In this document: piece by piece, positions 11,983 to 23,867 of the stretch | How the letters are laid out: the number at the start of each line of letters is the position of its first letter | How positions within the stretch are numbered: the stretch's first letter is position 1 | Assembly: GCA_003117195.1 (NCBI GenBank) | Contig: BDSI01000008.1 | Coordinates: 744,001-808,000, forward strand | Source of the DNA: Eudorina sp. 2006-703-Eu-15 | Taxonomy: Eukaryota > Chlorophyta > Chlorophyceae > Chlamydomonadales > Volvocaceae | Length of the DNA stretch: 64,000 nt | Direction of reading: 5' to 3' | Position numbers and translations under genes: made by a program | The notes under the pieces: generated by a model | What the model saw: the letters and a program-made list of their open reading frames with translations, nothing else | The model's database searches: none | Told to the model about the DNA's origin: nothing

Positions 11983-12230
11983 TCGGGGCCCACGGGACAC
12001 TGCCGAGCTGCGCAGCTTTTTACTGCCATGCAAGCCCGTCGGCGTCCGTTCCCGTTTTTGACGTGCTCTGCCCGCTCCCCTGATTTGCTATCAACGCCTC
12101 ACCTTCCTATCACGTCTCATCACCCTTGAGAGCGCTCATCTTCCCAGCCCCTATCACTCTCCACTACGCAATGACCACCACGCCCAGCACCAGCAACATC
12201 GCGTCACCACGCCCAGCACCAGCAACATCA

Positions 12231-13274
12231 CTACGCGATGAACATCACAAACAGCACCAGGAACACAAGCAGCACGCCCAGCACCTTGAGCACCAACCAG
12301 CGGTTGCTCTGCAGCCCGTTCAGGTACTTGAGCAGCTGCGCCTGCGCCGCGTTCACATTAGACAGCGTGTCGTCAACGTTCTCATCGATGCGAATGGCCA
12401 GCTCGCCCTGCTCCGCCACAAGCTCGCTCAGTTTGTTGAAGATGGTGCCCAGCTCGACGATTGTGTTCTCCACGTTGCGCAGCGCCTCCGCGCGGCTGGT
12501 CAGGTACGTGTCCTGCGGCGCCAGGAGCTGCATCTGCTGTTGCTGCTGCTGGCTGGCAGGTGTGGAGGCGAGGAAGCTGGGGGTCGGGGCCGCGGCTGGA
12601 AGCGCTGCTGTGCTCCCGGGCCCGTGCGGTGAGGTTGGGTTCGCTGCCGCGGCGGCGGCGGCGGAGGACGCCGCGGCGGCGGCACGGTGGCGTGCGAGCA
12701 GCGGCAGCCCGGCCTCTGGATCCGTGTTGGAGGTGAAAAGTTGGCGGCGCTCGCGGTGGTGTTTTAATGAGTCGGTGCGGGCGGTGAGAACGTCGCGGAA
12801 GGTGGCGGTGGTGTCCTTCAGACGGGTGCGCAGGTTGTCGACCACAGTGTGGCTGTGGTCAGACACCTGCTTGTTTGCTCGGTCATCCCCTTTGCTCCGG
12901 GATGACACCCGCTGCAGATCCGCGATCGCGTTGTTCAGGCCCTGGATGTCCTGCTTGATGATGCCCGTCAGCTCGTCCACTTCCTGCGCTGGATCGTCGA
13001 AGGCTGATGTTCGCTTCGCTAGCTGAGCCAATTTTTGAAGTTTCAATGATGTGCGATGGATTCCATGCCCGATCTCCGCTGCCCGACGAGCAAACTCACT
13101 GCCCTGGTTAGTCTTGCTGCCCGACGAGCCAGACGGGGTCCCGTGCCCGGTTCCATTACTGGTCGCACTGTTTGAGCTGGTCGGAGCAAACCCAGGTTGA
13201 CGTTGAAGGCGCTCCGCGATTGCAAGGAATTCGGGCGTGCGGTCGCGCAGGCTCGCGGGCTGTGGCAACGGCAT
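12231..13274 (-). CDS. SED5: Qa-SNARE, Sed5 / syntaxin-5 (SYP3) type
   Basis: An intronless ORF of 347 residues. It begins with the N-peptide RDRTPEFLAIAERL, the RDRTxEF motif with which syntaxin-5 proteins bind the SM protein Sly1. The Habc-like helical region (about 60-190) has RTSLKLQKLAQLAKR and EVDELTGIIKQDIQGLN. An Ala/Gln-rich linker (about 195-250) precedes the SNARE motif (about 255-317). The zero-layer Gln is in LVAEQGEL, near residue 289. SNRW and a C-terminal transmembrane anchor (about 327-347, ending LVLFVMFIA) follow. It is expected to act on Golgi membranes in ER-Golgi and intra-Golgi fusion. It is the only single-exon gene among the intron-rich genes of the window. The shared 5' side (13275-14119) separates it from the divergent pseudokinase gene. 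Confidence 0.93.
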   Translation of the reverse strand: MPLPQPASLRDRTPEFLAIAERLQRQPGFAPTSSNSATSNGTGHGTPSGSSGSKTNQGSEFARRAAEIGHGIHRTSLKLQKLAQLAKRTSAFDDPAQEVDELTGIIKQDIQGLNNAIADLQRVSSRSKGDDRANKQVSDHSHTVVDNLRTRLKDTTATFRDVLTARTDSLKHHRERRQLFTSNTDPEAGLPLLARHRAAAAASSAAAAAAANPTSPHGPGSTAALPAAAPTPSFLASTPASQQQQQQMQLLAPQDTYLTSRAEALRNVENTIVELGTIFNKLSELVAEQGELAIRIDENVDDTLSNVNAAQAQLLKYLNGLQSNRWLVLKVLGVLLVFLVLFVMFIA

Positions 13275-14119
13275 TGCTCAACCCGTTGTCCTGGCAGATC
13301 ACCAACCTATGCTGTAGAGAGATTCCTGACTGCCTGTTTGGGGCGCGTGGCAGGTAAGAGACACCTCACGCCCCTCAGTAACCCCTCCCGCACCCAACGC
13401 AACTAGTACCGTGATAACTCAAACAGCTTATGAAATGAATGCCGATCCTGTCAGCAAAGAGTCCGCAACCCAGGCAGCAGGTCCACCCCGAAGAGGATCA
13501 TAAACTGTTGCGTGAAAAACAAAGGACTGGTTTTTAAAGGGTGATATTTGACCATTCACGTAATATTCAAAACTAGAAACACACTCGACATACAACGATA
13601 GACGAAAAGTTTTCGTTGCTCATTGCCGTGCACCTGTCCTCTGCATGACAACGTTTTGCATTGACGTTGCAGCCATCCTATACCGCTGTCTTTCTCTGCT
13701 TTAATGATAAAACTGACGCATGCAAATTCACAGAAATGATAAAACAGTCTTTGTCCTACAGGTTGCTCGTCGCTGCTGACTGACCTCATTAGACAACTCC
13801 CTTGAAGTCATAATGCTGCGTCGCATAGATCCGACAGTATCACTCTTGCATCCGCGTTGCGACGTTTGGAGTTCAACGGAAGGCGACACCCGAACTGGAT
13901 ACGCCGGGCGATAACTTGTGCTTGAATCAGGAGATTGTTTAAGAACTATGGCATGTGTCAAACTGGTTTGCCCTGGACCAACACCGTCAGCCGCGGCTGT
14001 CCCGCTCTAAGGCGGACCTGGCCTTCGCGAGGCCTGCCTGGGCTACAAGCCTTTAATTTGACTAGCTTCAGGGGACATCATAAGGGAATTCGTTCACGGG
14101 AAATACTCGGCCGGCTGAC
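13275..14119. promoter_or_regulatory. Divergent intergenic region between SED5-like and pseudokinase genes
   Basis: 845 bp between two outward-facing start codons. It is notably AT-richer than its flanks, so it probably holds both promoters. No convincing TATA box or known motif could be assigned. Confidence 0.45.
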
Positions 14120-17100
14120 ATGAGCGTCGCACAGCAAACGGGGTCCATGCAGGCGGCTACCCTGCGGTGCCCGCCCGGCGTATTCCGGGAGAGGTACACC
14201 CTCGCGGACTTCGAGGTGACCCACACTTATGGCGAAGGTCCGAACTGGTCCATCTCCGCAGCCCGCTGCAAGTGGTCCTCCGAGCAGGTAGGGAGAGCCC
14301 CGCCCCGCCCCTCCCCCTGCCCAACTTTACGGTTATTGCCCCCTCAAAGTGAGGCACTGCGATCCGGTGTATTACAACGAGCTGAAGGCGCCGTGATCCC
14401 CGGGGGTATATCAGCTCTGTGCCTCATGACGTGTAGTACCCCCTCCCACTGCGATTAGTACGGTCCTGAGACCGCACTATCAGGTCCGGGTGCCCGGATT
14501 CGTTCTGGGCATGTTACCCCGGTTTCACCCCTAGCACCCAGCCGGCCCGTCAGTGGTACCGACCGGGGAGGGCCCTCCACGGGCTGCATCGCCGCTGAGG
14601 CCGCTGCGCTGCAGCTGCAGCTGTAGCTGCACGGCCCAATACGGGCCGCCCGGCCTGCCTTGCACGCCTCCCAGTGCGCTGCGTCCGCTGCGTCCGCTGC
14701 GCGTTCATCGACAACCCTTCATACACATCAGCAAACACCCATTCGCCCTCGTACATGGTTCCTCCGATCGACTCGCGCCCTCCCCTCGCCCTCGTCCCCT
14801 GCCCGGCCCCGCGCGTCGCCGCCCTCCCTTCCTCCACCCCCAGGTGGTCCTGCAGACGTACACGGAAGGTGAGGGACCGGTGCTGGGACCCGCGTCCGCC
14901 CGTTGCCCTGTGGCGCCATCACCACACGGGGCCCCAGCAGCGCAGGGACCAGATCCGGGGGTGTAGCGGGTGCCGCCGGTGGGTGGCGCGATCTGGGTCA
15001 CTCGAGGAAAGGACCGACCCATAGGACATGGGTCGCGGGGGCGCAGGGTGAGGGCAGAGTGGCGGGTCCGGGTGCCGTCCGGGTCCGAAGACGATTCGCC
15101 AACGGTCCGGGGCCGAGACGTTCCGCCCTCCCCTGCGACCCCTCCTCTCATCCTCCCCAGGTCCCCACCACCACACCCTCCCTCCCTCTCTCCCACATTC
15201 CTCCACGCAGTGGGCAACCTCTCGGGTTGCATGGCGATGGCACTGGCGGCCGCCCACAGCCTGACCTCCCACCCGGCCTTTCTGCCGCTGTACGCGGTGT
15301 TTCGGGACGTGGCAACAGCAGGCGGCGCAGCGGCCGCAGCACCGGGAGGAGCCGCTGCGGCGGCAGGGGAGGGTGCCGGCGGCGGCGGCACCGCGGACCG
15401 CATCGTGATGGTGTATCCGGGCGGGCCCGCGCAGGTGGGGGTGGGGAGGGGTATATGGGATATGGGCAGGGGTGGGGAGGGGTATACAGGACATGGGTAG
15501 GGGTGGGGAGGGGTCTATGGGACATGGGTAGACATGCTGCAGCCTGCGCTGCTGCCAGGGCAACGGTCCGACGGGAATACGGCACAGCACCAGCGAGGAT
15601 GAGTCGATGACGCTGTAGGCCTCGTTGGTTTCGGAATCGAGTAGGGTGACCAGCTGGGGTGTGCGTGTGGCAAGGACGAGTTCGACGAGGACGGATAGGC
15701 TGGTTGGCACTTGGGCCAGCTGAGCTGGACTGGGTGACAGTGCCTGGGGCGGGCGATGCCGTACCGTAACGCTCGTTCGGCATGCCGTACCTCGACGCCT
15801 TACCTCAACGCCGGGACTCAACGCCAGGACAGGCCGTCCGGGTCTGCCGATGCACATGACCACATGACCGTTCTCCCCCAGAGCGAGGCGATGCGCCCGA
15901 GGCTTCCCCTCCAACGTCCGGGGCGCCTCTCTTTCCGCGCGCAGCCACCGCCGGTTCTCTGTCCACACCAGGTCGGGTCCGCCACATGATCCCCGCGACC
16001 CAAATTTCTAAAGTTCAAAGTCTCCGCGACCCAAATCTCTAAAGTTCAAAGTCCCCGCGACCCAAATCTCTAAAGTCCTAACCCTTTCCTCCTCCGTCCA
16101 TGTGGCAATGTTCCGTTCGCGCCGCGCCTTCTTCTCCTCCCGGGCAGCACCCCTTGGACGCCGGTTGCCCGCCTTCCTCCTCCTCGGCCGGCTCCCCGAC
16201 CAGCAGCTTAGGCGGGGTCGGGGTCGGCGGCGGCTGCGGCAGCGGGCCGCCCGTCAGCGAACGTGGGGTGGTGCGGGGGCTGCTGCAGCCGCTGTCGGAA
16301 CTCGTGACGGTGCTGGGCTCCATGGGGCTGCGGCCGCCCTACGTGTGCGGATTGGACGTTTGGATGGACAGCCCGGAGGCGCCGGGGCCCGGACAGGCGC
16401 TCTTCATGGGTGGGTGGAAGCGTCGGGGGTGGGCGGGCGAGGGAGATTACGAGATTACACATTTGAACGGCGCGGAATGGACGGGTGGGTTGGTAGGTGG
16501 GTGAGTCAAAGTGAACACAGGCCGGCCAGGGAAGAATTTTAAACTAAAGATATGAAAAGAAACTCGGAAACCCGGCAGGGAGAAGAGTGGCGGGAGGTGG
16601 GGGCCGTACTCCGTAAGAGTGCTCACTTGCCCTCTCTTGGCCCCTCTCCCCCCCCCCCGGCGGCTCCTCGATGTGGACCGGCCCGTCCCTGGCCCGCAGT
16701 GCCGCTGATGTGCCACCGGCGGGCGCACAGCCCCCCCGAGGCGCTGCTGCCAGCGGCGCTGCCGTACGCAGCGCCGTACCTGAGGGCGAACCCGTCGGCG
16801 GCTGGCGACCAGGCGGCCGCGGACGAGGGGCAGGCCAAGCGGGTGAGCGGCTGCTGAGTGGACCCCTGGACCGCTGCGAAAAACACCACTGCGAAAAACA
16901 CCACACAATTAGAGATTTAGTCGATTTTGATTTGGGTCGGGCGGGGTTCCCCGCCACACATCAGCGTCGAGTAGCGAGATGCGGTTGCGTTCTCTAGGGC
17001 GTTCAGAGTAGGCTACATCGGACCGACCCCTGGGCCCGGTTCCCAGCTTCCTGCCCAGTGCCCACCCGCCCACCCATGCACGCACTCACGTCTGGGCTGT

Positions 17101-20100
17101 TGTCGCTTTACTTTACGCACCCACGCACCCAGCCACCCATGCAGCCACCCAAGCAGCCCCGAACACACCCACACCAAAATGCCTACCCATGTCCTGCACC
17201 CCTACCCCACACCCACTCCTGTGCCACGTATCGGTTCCCCAATCCATACCCCACACCCACGCCCCACTCCACACAACCAGCCACAAACCCGCACGCACAC
17301 CATCGTTGCCCCATGCCTGCCACGCACTCCTGCGCTGCCTGCTTACGAGCACCACCCACCACCCCACACACCCGCTGGCAGTGGCTCTCCTGGTCCGCCG
17401 CGGCGCTGGTGCACACCGTCCTGATCGGCTCGCCGCCGCCGGAGAAGCCCGCCGGCCGCAAGTCGCGGATCCGGCCGGCGTCGGACGCGCCGGACGCGAC
17501 CGTGCCGCAGCTGCCGCCGCTCAACTCCGCACCCAGCAACGGAGCCCCCGCGCGCACCAGCCTGCTGATGTCGTTGGCGACGCCGCGGCAGGGGGGCATG
17601 CTGCTGCTGCCTCCCTCCGGCGTCGCGGGTGGCGGCGCCGGCGGCGGCGCGTCCGCGACGAATGGCGACGGGTTGGCGGCCGGGGGTAAGGCCAGCGGCG
17701 GCGGCGGCGGCGGCCCCAGCGGTTCATCGTCGCGGAGAAGCAGCAGCAGCACCAAGGGCGGCGCGGACACGATGCCGCTGTGGCTCAGCGACGAGGCGGG
17801 AGACTGGTTCCGGCGCGGCCTGGGCTTGGATTGCGCGTTGCGGGCGCCGTTGGACGAGCAGATGCGGCACCCGTGGGTATCGCGTCATGCCGTGCCGCGG
17901 TCCGTGTCTGTGGGCAACATCCTGAAACGGGAATCGCTGGGTGAGCCGCTCCCGCCCGCCACCTGTTGTGGCTTGGTGTTTCATTTTTAACACCGCCCCA
18001 CCCCTCTCACGTATTCCGTGGTCCTGGATCCGGCAGGTTTAATCCGGCAGGTATTGTGCCATTCGTTGTTATTACACGGTGCTTGTCGCCTGCGGCACAT
18101 ACAGGTCATCAAAAGCTCCTCTGACGGCCGGGCCGGGCCGGGCCTGCTCTGCCCCCTTCTTGACGAATCCGCGAACAAACTCTCCCGTCCCCCCGGCCCG
18201 CTTTCCCCCGGCCCGCTTCCCCCCGTCAGGGTCGCTGCCCCGGGAGCTGCACCCTCTGATGCTGGACATGGTGCCGATGGGTCTGGTGAAGCCGGGCCGG
18301 GAGGAGGTGGAGACCCTCATGGCGGATCTTGCGGTGAGGCCAGGGAGGGAGGGAGGGAGGGACAGGCCAACCGATAACCAATAACCGCGTGGGCCCAGGC
18401 ACGCAGTAGGGCCAGGCGAGGTCTTGGCGGCCGGGTGGGAGGGGCGGGATGAGGTGATGGGGCCTCGAGGTGGTCCAGGCCTGGCACGTGGTCGTGATGG
18501 ATTTCTGGCGGACCCTGGGGCCCCGAGCCACCGACCGAGCCACCCTCCCATGTCTTTGGGTTGGACTCCTTGACACCCTCCCTTGCCACCGAACCTCACC
18601 GAACCTCTCCGAACCTCGCCTCCCTTCCCCTCCCCTCACCTTACCATTACCCTCACCTCCCCTAACCTCACCCAACCTCAGGCCCACGAGGGCCCCAGTG
18701 CCGCCAAGCCGGCCATGCCCTGGCAGGTGGTGGAGGGCCCTCGCGGTGCCGGACCAGACGTGGTGGTGGTGGACGAGTTCAGCCCGCCGGAGTACAACGA
18801 GCTGGAGCCCGACGACCGGGACACCTCCGTGGTGGAGCGGTACGAGGTAGCGGAGGAGCAGAAGGACGACGGCACCAGGATCGTGGGTGAGCGGGGCGGA
18901 AGGGCGGGGCAGGAGGAGTGGGGCGGGAGGGGCGGGGCAAGAGGATGGGTGAGCGGGGCGGGGCTTGCGAGAGGGAGGAGGAGGGTGGGGCGGGAGGGTG
19001 CGCTGTTTGGCGCTCCGGGATACTAATATGGGGGCTTCAAGTCTTGGACATGCCATGGATGCCATTCGACGATTCGAGAACCGGAGGGTTCCGTTGCAAG
19101 AACAGGAGATGCTGTCGAAGAAACGAACCAACCCTGAGGGTCTCCCAACCCGCACCATCCGATTCCTCCATCCTCCATCCTTCTGACGGTGCCTGTTCTT
19201 CCTTTCCCTCGGCCTTTTGCGCTGTGCTGGGCTATGCTGTGCTGTGCTGCGCTGCTCGGCGCCGCAGAGGAGCTCCGGGTGGTGTCCGGGAAGCCCGACG
19301 GGGCGCTCACTCGGGCCGCCAAGGCGCTGCAGGTAGGGTAGGAGGTTAAAAGGAGAAACCAAACCCAGAAACAAAGCCGGGCGGACCCGGGCTGCGGTTA
19401 GGGGGAGCGGTGGCGTGCGGTGCGGCGGCCGCCTGCCTGCTGGTGCAAGGAAGAACGTCGCAGAGACGTTACGGAAGCAGGAGGAGGCGCAGGGGGAGGA
19501 GGAGGAGGAGGCCGCGTTGTTGTCCGGCGGGCCTGGGTGCAGCGGGGCCAGGGCGTGATGACGGAATGGCGGAATCATGATGTGGAATCGATTCCACATG
19601 GCGACAAGGCACAAATCGGAAAACAGATCCCTTGCAGTCCAAAATTACGGCAGCTCCCATTTTTCTCATTCGTTCCGGCCCCTTGGCCCCTTCATCGCAG
19701 GCGGCCATGGCGCGCCGCGCGGAGGCCCAGACCGGGCAGTGGGTCATGGCCAACCCGCGTGGCGCCACCTTCGACGACATCGCCCGTCAGAACCAGATGA
19801 TGCGGTCGTCCCAGGTGCGGGCCCACTCGGGGTGTGTGTGTGTGTGATGAGAAGCCCACCAGACGGGTGTGTGTGCGCGGGTTCGATTCTGGGTGGCGGT
19901 TTTACTTTTTGAACTCCGGATGGGACATGGTCAGGTGCGATGGGTCGGAGCCCGGGGGCAGCGGGTCCGGCCTGCTGCCCTGTCGACGCGGCCGGCCCCG
20001 GTGGTGGTTACTCAGGTTCGGTCCCAGGCCGCTACCCACGCGCGGCCTCCCTTGGGTGCTTGGGACCGCCGCCGCAGCAGCAGCCGCAGCAGCAGCTGCG

Positions 20101-20822
20101 GCTGCAGCTGCGGCTACACTCAGCTTTCCAGAGGGGTGGCTGTAAGGGTCGCTCGGTGGGATTTGAGGTCGCCGTCGGTCGCCCAACCATATGCCCTGGT
20201 CCGGCTAAATCCCCGGTGGCTGACGGAGTCAATCAGTCCGCTGTTTTTCGCTGGCCGCCAGACCGCCCGACTGGATTTCGTCCCCAAAAAGAATGCGGTT
20301 GGCCGGTTTAGCGGTCTGACGAACGCTCCGTGTATCTTGGGAGGAAAGCACTCGTCGGACGACACCCATGAACAGCGCCCGCCCCCCGTCCCTGCCCTCC
20401 CCGCCTTGGCCGCGTGCCGTGTATCCGTGCCGCAGCAGCAGGTCGCAGTCCCCAACGCGCAAGGCCAGCGGCGCGCCAGCAACGGCGCGCCCGCGCCGCC
20501 GCCGTCCATCGCCGCCCGGATGAGGAGCCCGCGCGCTTCGGCCGCCGCGGCCGCGGCCGCGGCCGCCGCCTCTGCCACCGGCGGGACCGCCGCCGCCGCC
20601 GCGGCCACCGCCAGCAACGGCGGGACCGCCGCCGCCGCCGCGGCCATTGCCAGCAACGGCGGCCCCCCGAATGGTTCTGCCACTGCCACTGCCACTGCCA
20701 CTGCCTCAGTCCGGGCGTCCAGCACCTCGATAGCCTCCTCGGGGGCAGCGAGTCGCCATCGCAGCCCCGGGCCCCGGGCGGCGGCCCGGGTCTCAATCAA
20801 GCCGGCCAAGGCCGCTAGGTAG
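14120..20822 (+). CDS. Ser/Thr protein kinase-fold pseudokinase
   Basis: Exons inferred: 14120-14287, 14844-14868 (25-nt microexon), 15211-15434, about 16148-16409, 16700-16842, 17382-17940, 18230-18333, 18682-18886, 19268-19332, 19701-19814 and a last exon ending at TAG 20820-20822, starting near 20031 or 20442. The kinase outline reads in order. YTLADFEVTHTYGEG is the nucleotide loop and VVLQTY is beta-3. SHPAFLPLYAVFRD and RIVMVYPGG lead to the hinge. VLGSMGLRPPYVCGLDVWMD stands where HRDxKPxN belongs. AHSPPEALLP resembles APE, WLSWSAAALVHTVLIGSPPP is helix F, and DWFRRGLGLDCALRAPLDEQ with MRHPWV is subdomain XI. The beta-3 Lys is Gln, HRD is PPY, DFG is absent, and the loop's third Gly is Trp. 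PPE and the ALR Arg, a fold-stabilising pair, remain. The C-terminal half (VVVVDEFSPPEYNELEPDDR and Ala/Ser-rich tail) was not recognised. The exon near 16148 has the least certain 5' edge. Confidence 0.75.
15515..15562 (+). repeat. Diverged copy of intronic repeat R1
   Basis: GTAGACATGCTGCAGC with CGCTGCTGCCAGGGCA nearby resembles the TERT intron repeat (GTAGACATAT...GCGCTGCTGCCAGAGCA). It sits in a pseudokinase intron. Confidence 0.45.
15985..16080. repeat. 34-bp tandem repeat, three copies
   Basis: Unit begins CCGCGACCCAAATCTCTAAA and ends GTTCAAAGTC. Three near-identical copies lie in a pseudokinase intron. Confidence 0.9.
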
Positions 20823-21077
20823 TCAGGCGCGTGGGGAGAGGGCGGCATTGGGGAGGGGGTTCGTGAAGGCGCGGCGGGGCGGGTGGTGCGAAAGCGCGGG
20901 GTCCCGGGGATGGACAGCTGGTCCAATCGCGCCTTTGTGGACTTGGGAGGGAGGCGTGGTGCAGCTGACGGGCCACCCAACCCGCGCTGTGCATAGCGGA
21001 GGAAGCCGCCCGCGTGCATGTGTGTTTAACAAGAAGCCCACCCATAACCGCCCAGGCGTGCATGTGTGTGTGTGTGT

Positions 21078-21142
<65 letters not shown>
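21078..21142. repeat. (GA)n microsatellite
   Basis: About 32 GA units with one interruption near the left end. Confidence 0.97.
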
Positions 21143-21144
<2 letters not shown>

Positions 21145-22544
21145 GGTAGGCAGGCAAGGCAGGCGTGCGTGACATGCGACGGGCATAGCAGCGCCCCACA
21201 GAGAGTGCATGTGTGTGTGTGCATGTGTGTGCTTACGCGAGGGACGCTGGGTACTCAAGCCACCAACCGGGCAAACCATCCTGCAGGCCCTGGTGCATGC
21301 GTGCTTGTTTAGGACATGGACTCCACCCGACCCCGGGGATCCGACCCGACCCGACCCGATCCGACCAGGTGGCACACCACCACCAGGTGGCACCGTGTTG
21401 AACGGAGATCATGGGATGGGCGCCGGCGGAGCCACCCAACGGGGGTCGCCGCGCAAAGGGGCGCACTGGAGACGGGGGCCCCCGACCGCCGAAGGGGTTC
21501 ATGGGCAGGAGCTGCGGCAGGGCGGCGTAGGTGTGTCCCGGTGGTGGTTGCACGGCACTGGGCGGCTGGGGACCGGGGTGGGGGGTCCCTTGCGGGGCTA
21601 CCGTCACCTGCGCGGGAGCGCCTGCCCGCAGGGGGTGATGGGCGTGTCGCGTCGGCCCGCAGGTGGTGGCTGTACGGCACTGGGCGTGGCTGCCAAAGCC
21701 GCGCACATGCCGCCGGTGAACGACCGGACGACGGGGGAGCCCCCAGAGGGGGCGTGGGCGTTTGCGACCAGGCAGGGTGGAGTGGGGTTCGGCATATTCC
21801 AGGGGCAAACTGTGCACCAGGGGAAAGGCAAATGGCATCGACGTGTCTTTTATGGCTTGGGGCATGATGGGGGCCATTGTGGGTGAGGGCGGGGGAGGTG
21901 CAGCGGAAGTACCCTCGACGCGACTGATGCTGTGGGTTGGTGGTGCTGTTGCTTGGGGGATGGTAGAATGGTGTAATTCTTGGAAGGGTGGCATTGACGT
22001 CTCTCGTCGATTCTTGCGGGCGGTCGATCGGCAGAGGGTACTGGGGGGTCCGGAGGCTCGTCCGGAGGTTCACACGACCGCGCATCAAGCGCACCATCAC
22101 CGTCACTGTCCTGCCCCCGAGGCGGCCGGGGCGGCTCAGAGCGCCGGGCCCCCGCGTCATCACGATTTGCGTCTCTAGTTCCCGACGAGGGCCTCCGTCT
22201 GGTCTCGGTGTGCCGTAGGTAGACACCTGACGCGGCGGTGTGAGCGCGGCGACGCCTTCCGAGGTAGACACGCTGCGGTGTGAGCGCGGCGGAAGGTATG
22301 AGCGGGGCCGCCTCACAGACGACTGCGCGGGGGGCGCGCGCGCGTGCCTCGTCACGACCTGCGGGGGGCGCGCCAGGCGCGATGCAGCGCAGTGCATCGG
22401 CGCGCTGTCACGGACGAACTGAATGACCTGTTGGCACATGTCGACCAGTGGTGCCGCTGGTGCGCTGAGGAACTGTTCACCTGCGCGGCACCTGTCAGGT
22501 TTTCGTGCACGTCATCGGCATGCTGACCTTGCGTATGTGTGACT

Positions 22545-22571
22545 TGTGTGTGTGTGTGTGTGTGTGTGTGC
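22545..22571. repeat. Short (TG)n microsatellite
   Basis: About 13 TG units. Confidence 0.9.
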
Positions 22572-23867
22572 ACGTTTTGCAGTTTGTTCCGTTTGGCTGT
22601 GATGACCGCGTGCTCTGCGTGACTCGCCTCGTGCGCTCGTTCGGGGTGTGTATCGCCGCCCGGCGAGGCGCAACGCACCTGACCATGCGAAGAGATGTGT
22701 TGCATGGCAAGGGTCGTGGGAGACGTCCTAGTCCCGGCACTTCCCTTGCACAGCGCTGCACCACACCAGTGGTGCACCACCGCTGATGAATGCGGTTTGA
22801 CCGATGCGCGCGGCATGAGCGTGCCAGCTGGACATCGCGGACGTGCCTGCGTGCTGGACCTCACGGCCCGGAGAAACGCTGTCGTGATTCGGTGGTGCGC
22901 GATGGATGCGGTGGAGATTCGGCGGTCGTAAGACACCGGGACACGGGTCGTGATGCGGCGCCGTCCGTGCGTGGCATGCCAGGGGCGTGCAGGCGCGCCT
23001 GGGACGCGGCGGTGTGTGCCCGCGCTGCAGGGGTGGCGGCCGGAATGCAGCTGCCCCTGTGGGCCTCCTCTGGAAGGCAAGGAAGGCACAGAGGCCGTCG
23101 ACTGACCGGCTGTGCGCCTGACCCGGAGAGATGGATGGTCCAGAGGTGAGGTCCTTCGGGGACTCTGGCTGCTGTTCGGACGGCTCTCCTGACAGTCGAG
23201 CACGCGGCGCGGCGCCTTTGGCCATACCTACAGCGACAGACCTTGTTTTGCTTGCCGCCCTTCTAGGACAGACCTTGGCTCTCCGGCTTTTTCGTCCGTT
23301 AGCTCACCGGCTGGGACGTGAGAATGGAACGATAGGTGGGTCGTTCTGATTGACAGGCGCTGTCCCGCGCCCCAGTCCGCAGCTGTGATATCGCCGTCGC
23401 TGTGTGTTATCACTGCATCTGTGTGTTATGAACATGCCGACGTTCAACATGCCGACGTGATGACGAACGAGCTCGCTCCGTGCGGTGTTTACGGTATCCG
23501 TGCCGCCGATTGGAGTACTCGCAGCCGTCAAAGAGCCATGCACCAGTACATGAAGTCAATTCGTCGAACCGCTGCGTCGCACCCGCGCGACCAGGAGGGT
23601 GAAGCAACAGCCGAGCGGCCCGCCTGCTGGTCAGGAAAGACGTCCTGAACAATCGGGCAGGGCCTAAACTCGCGCACTCTCCCCCGCAAGAAGGTACGGC
23701 GGCACACAGACGGCCCCGACCTTGTCAGCAGCACGAAGCAAGAATGGGACATGCACCTCTTCTTCGGCAGCGACGGACGGGCAACGGATCGGGTCCGTGC
23801 CGCCTGCTGCCACCTACACACCAGCGGCCCCATCCACACGCCGCCACACCCATCACACGCCATCCCC

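Larger units (their letters stand above)
20823..23867. other. Spacer without recognised gene
   Basis: About 3 kb between the pseudokinase stop and the EIPR1 stop. It contains (GA)n and (TG)n microsatellites and a duplicated GGTAGACAC...GCGGTGTGAGCGCGGCG segment near 22214-22292. The longest ORF, a minus-strand Pro/Arg/Thr-rich frame at 21309-22439, shows no recognisable domain. Confidence 0.5.

Noticed and set aside
21309..22439. Minus-strand ORF of 376 codons
   Set aside because: Composition is Pro/Arg/Thr-rich with no domain, and it lies in repeat-rich spacer.
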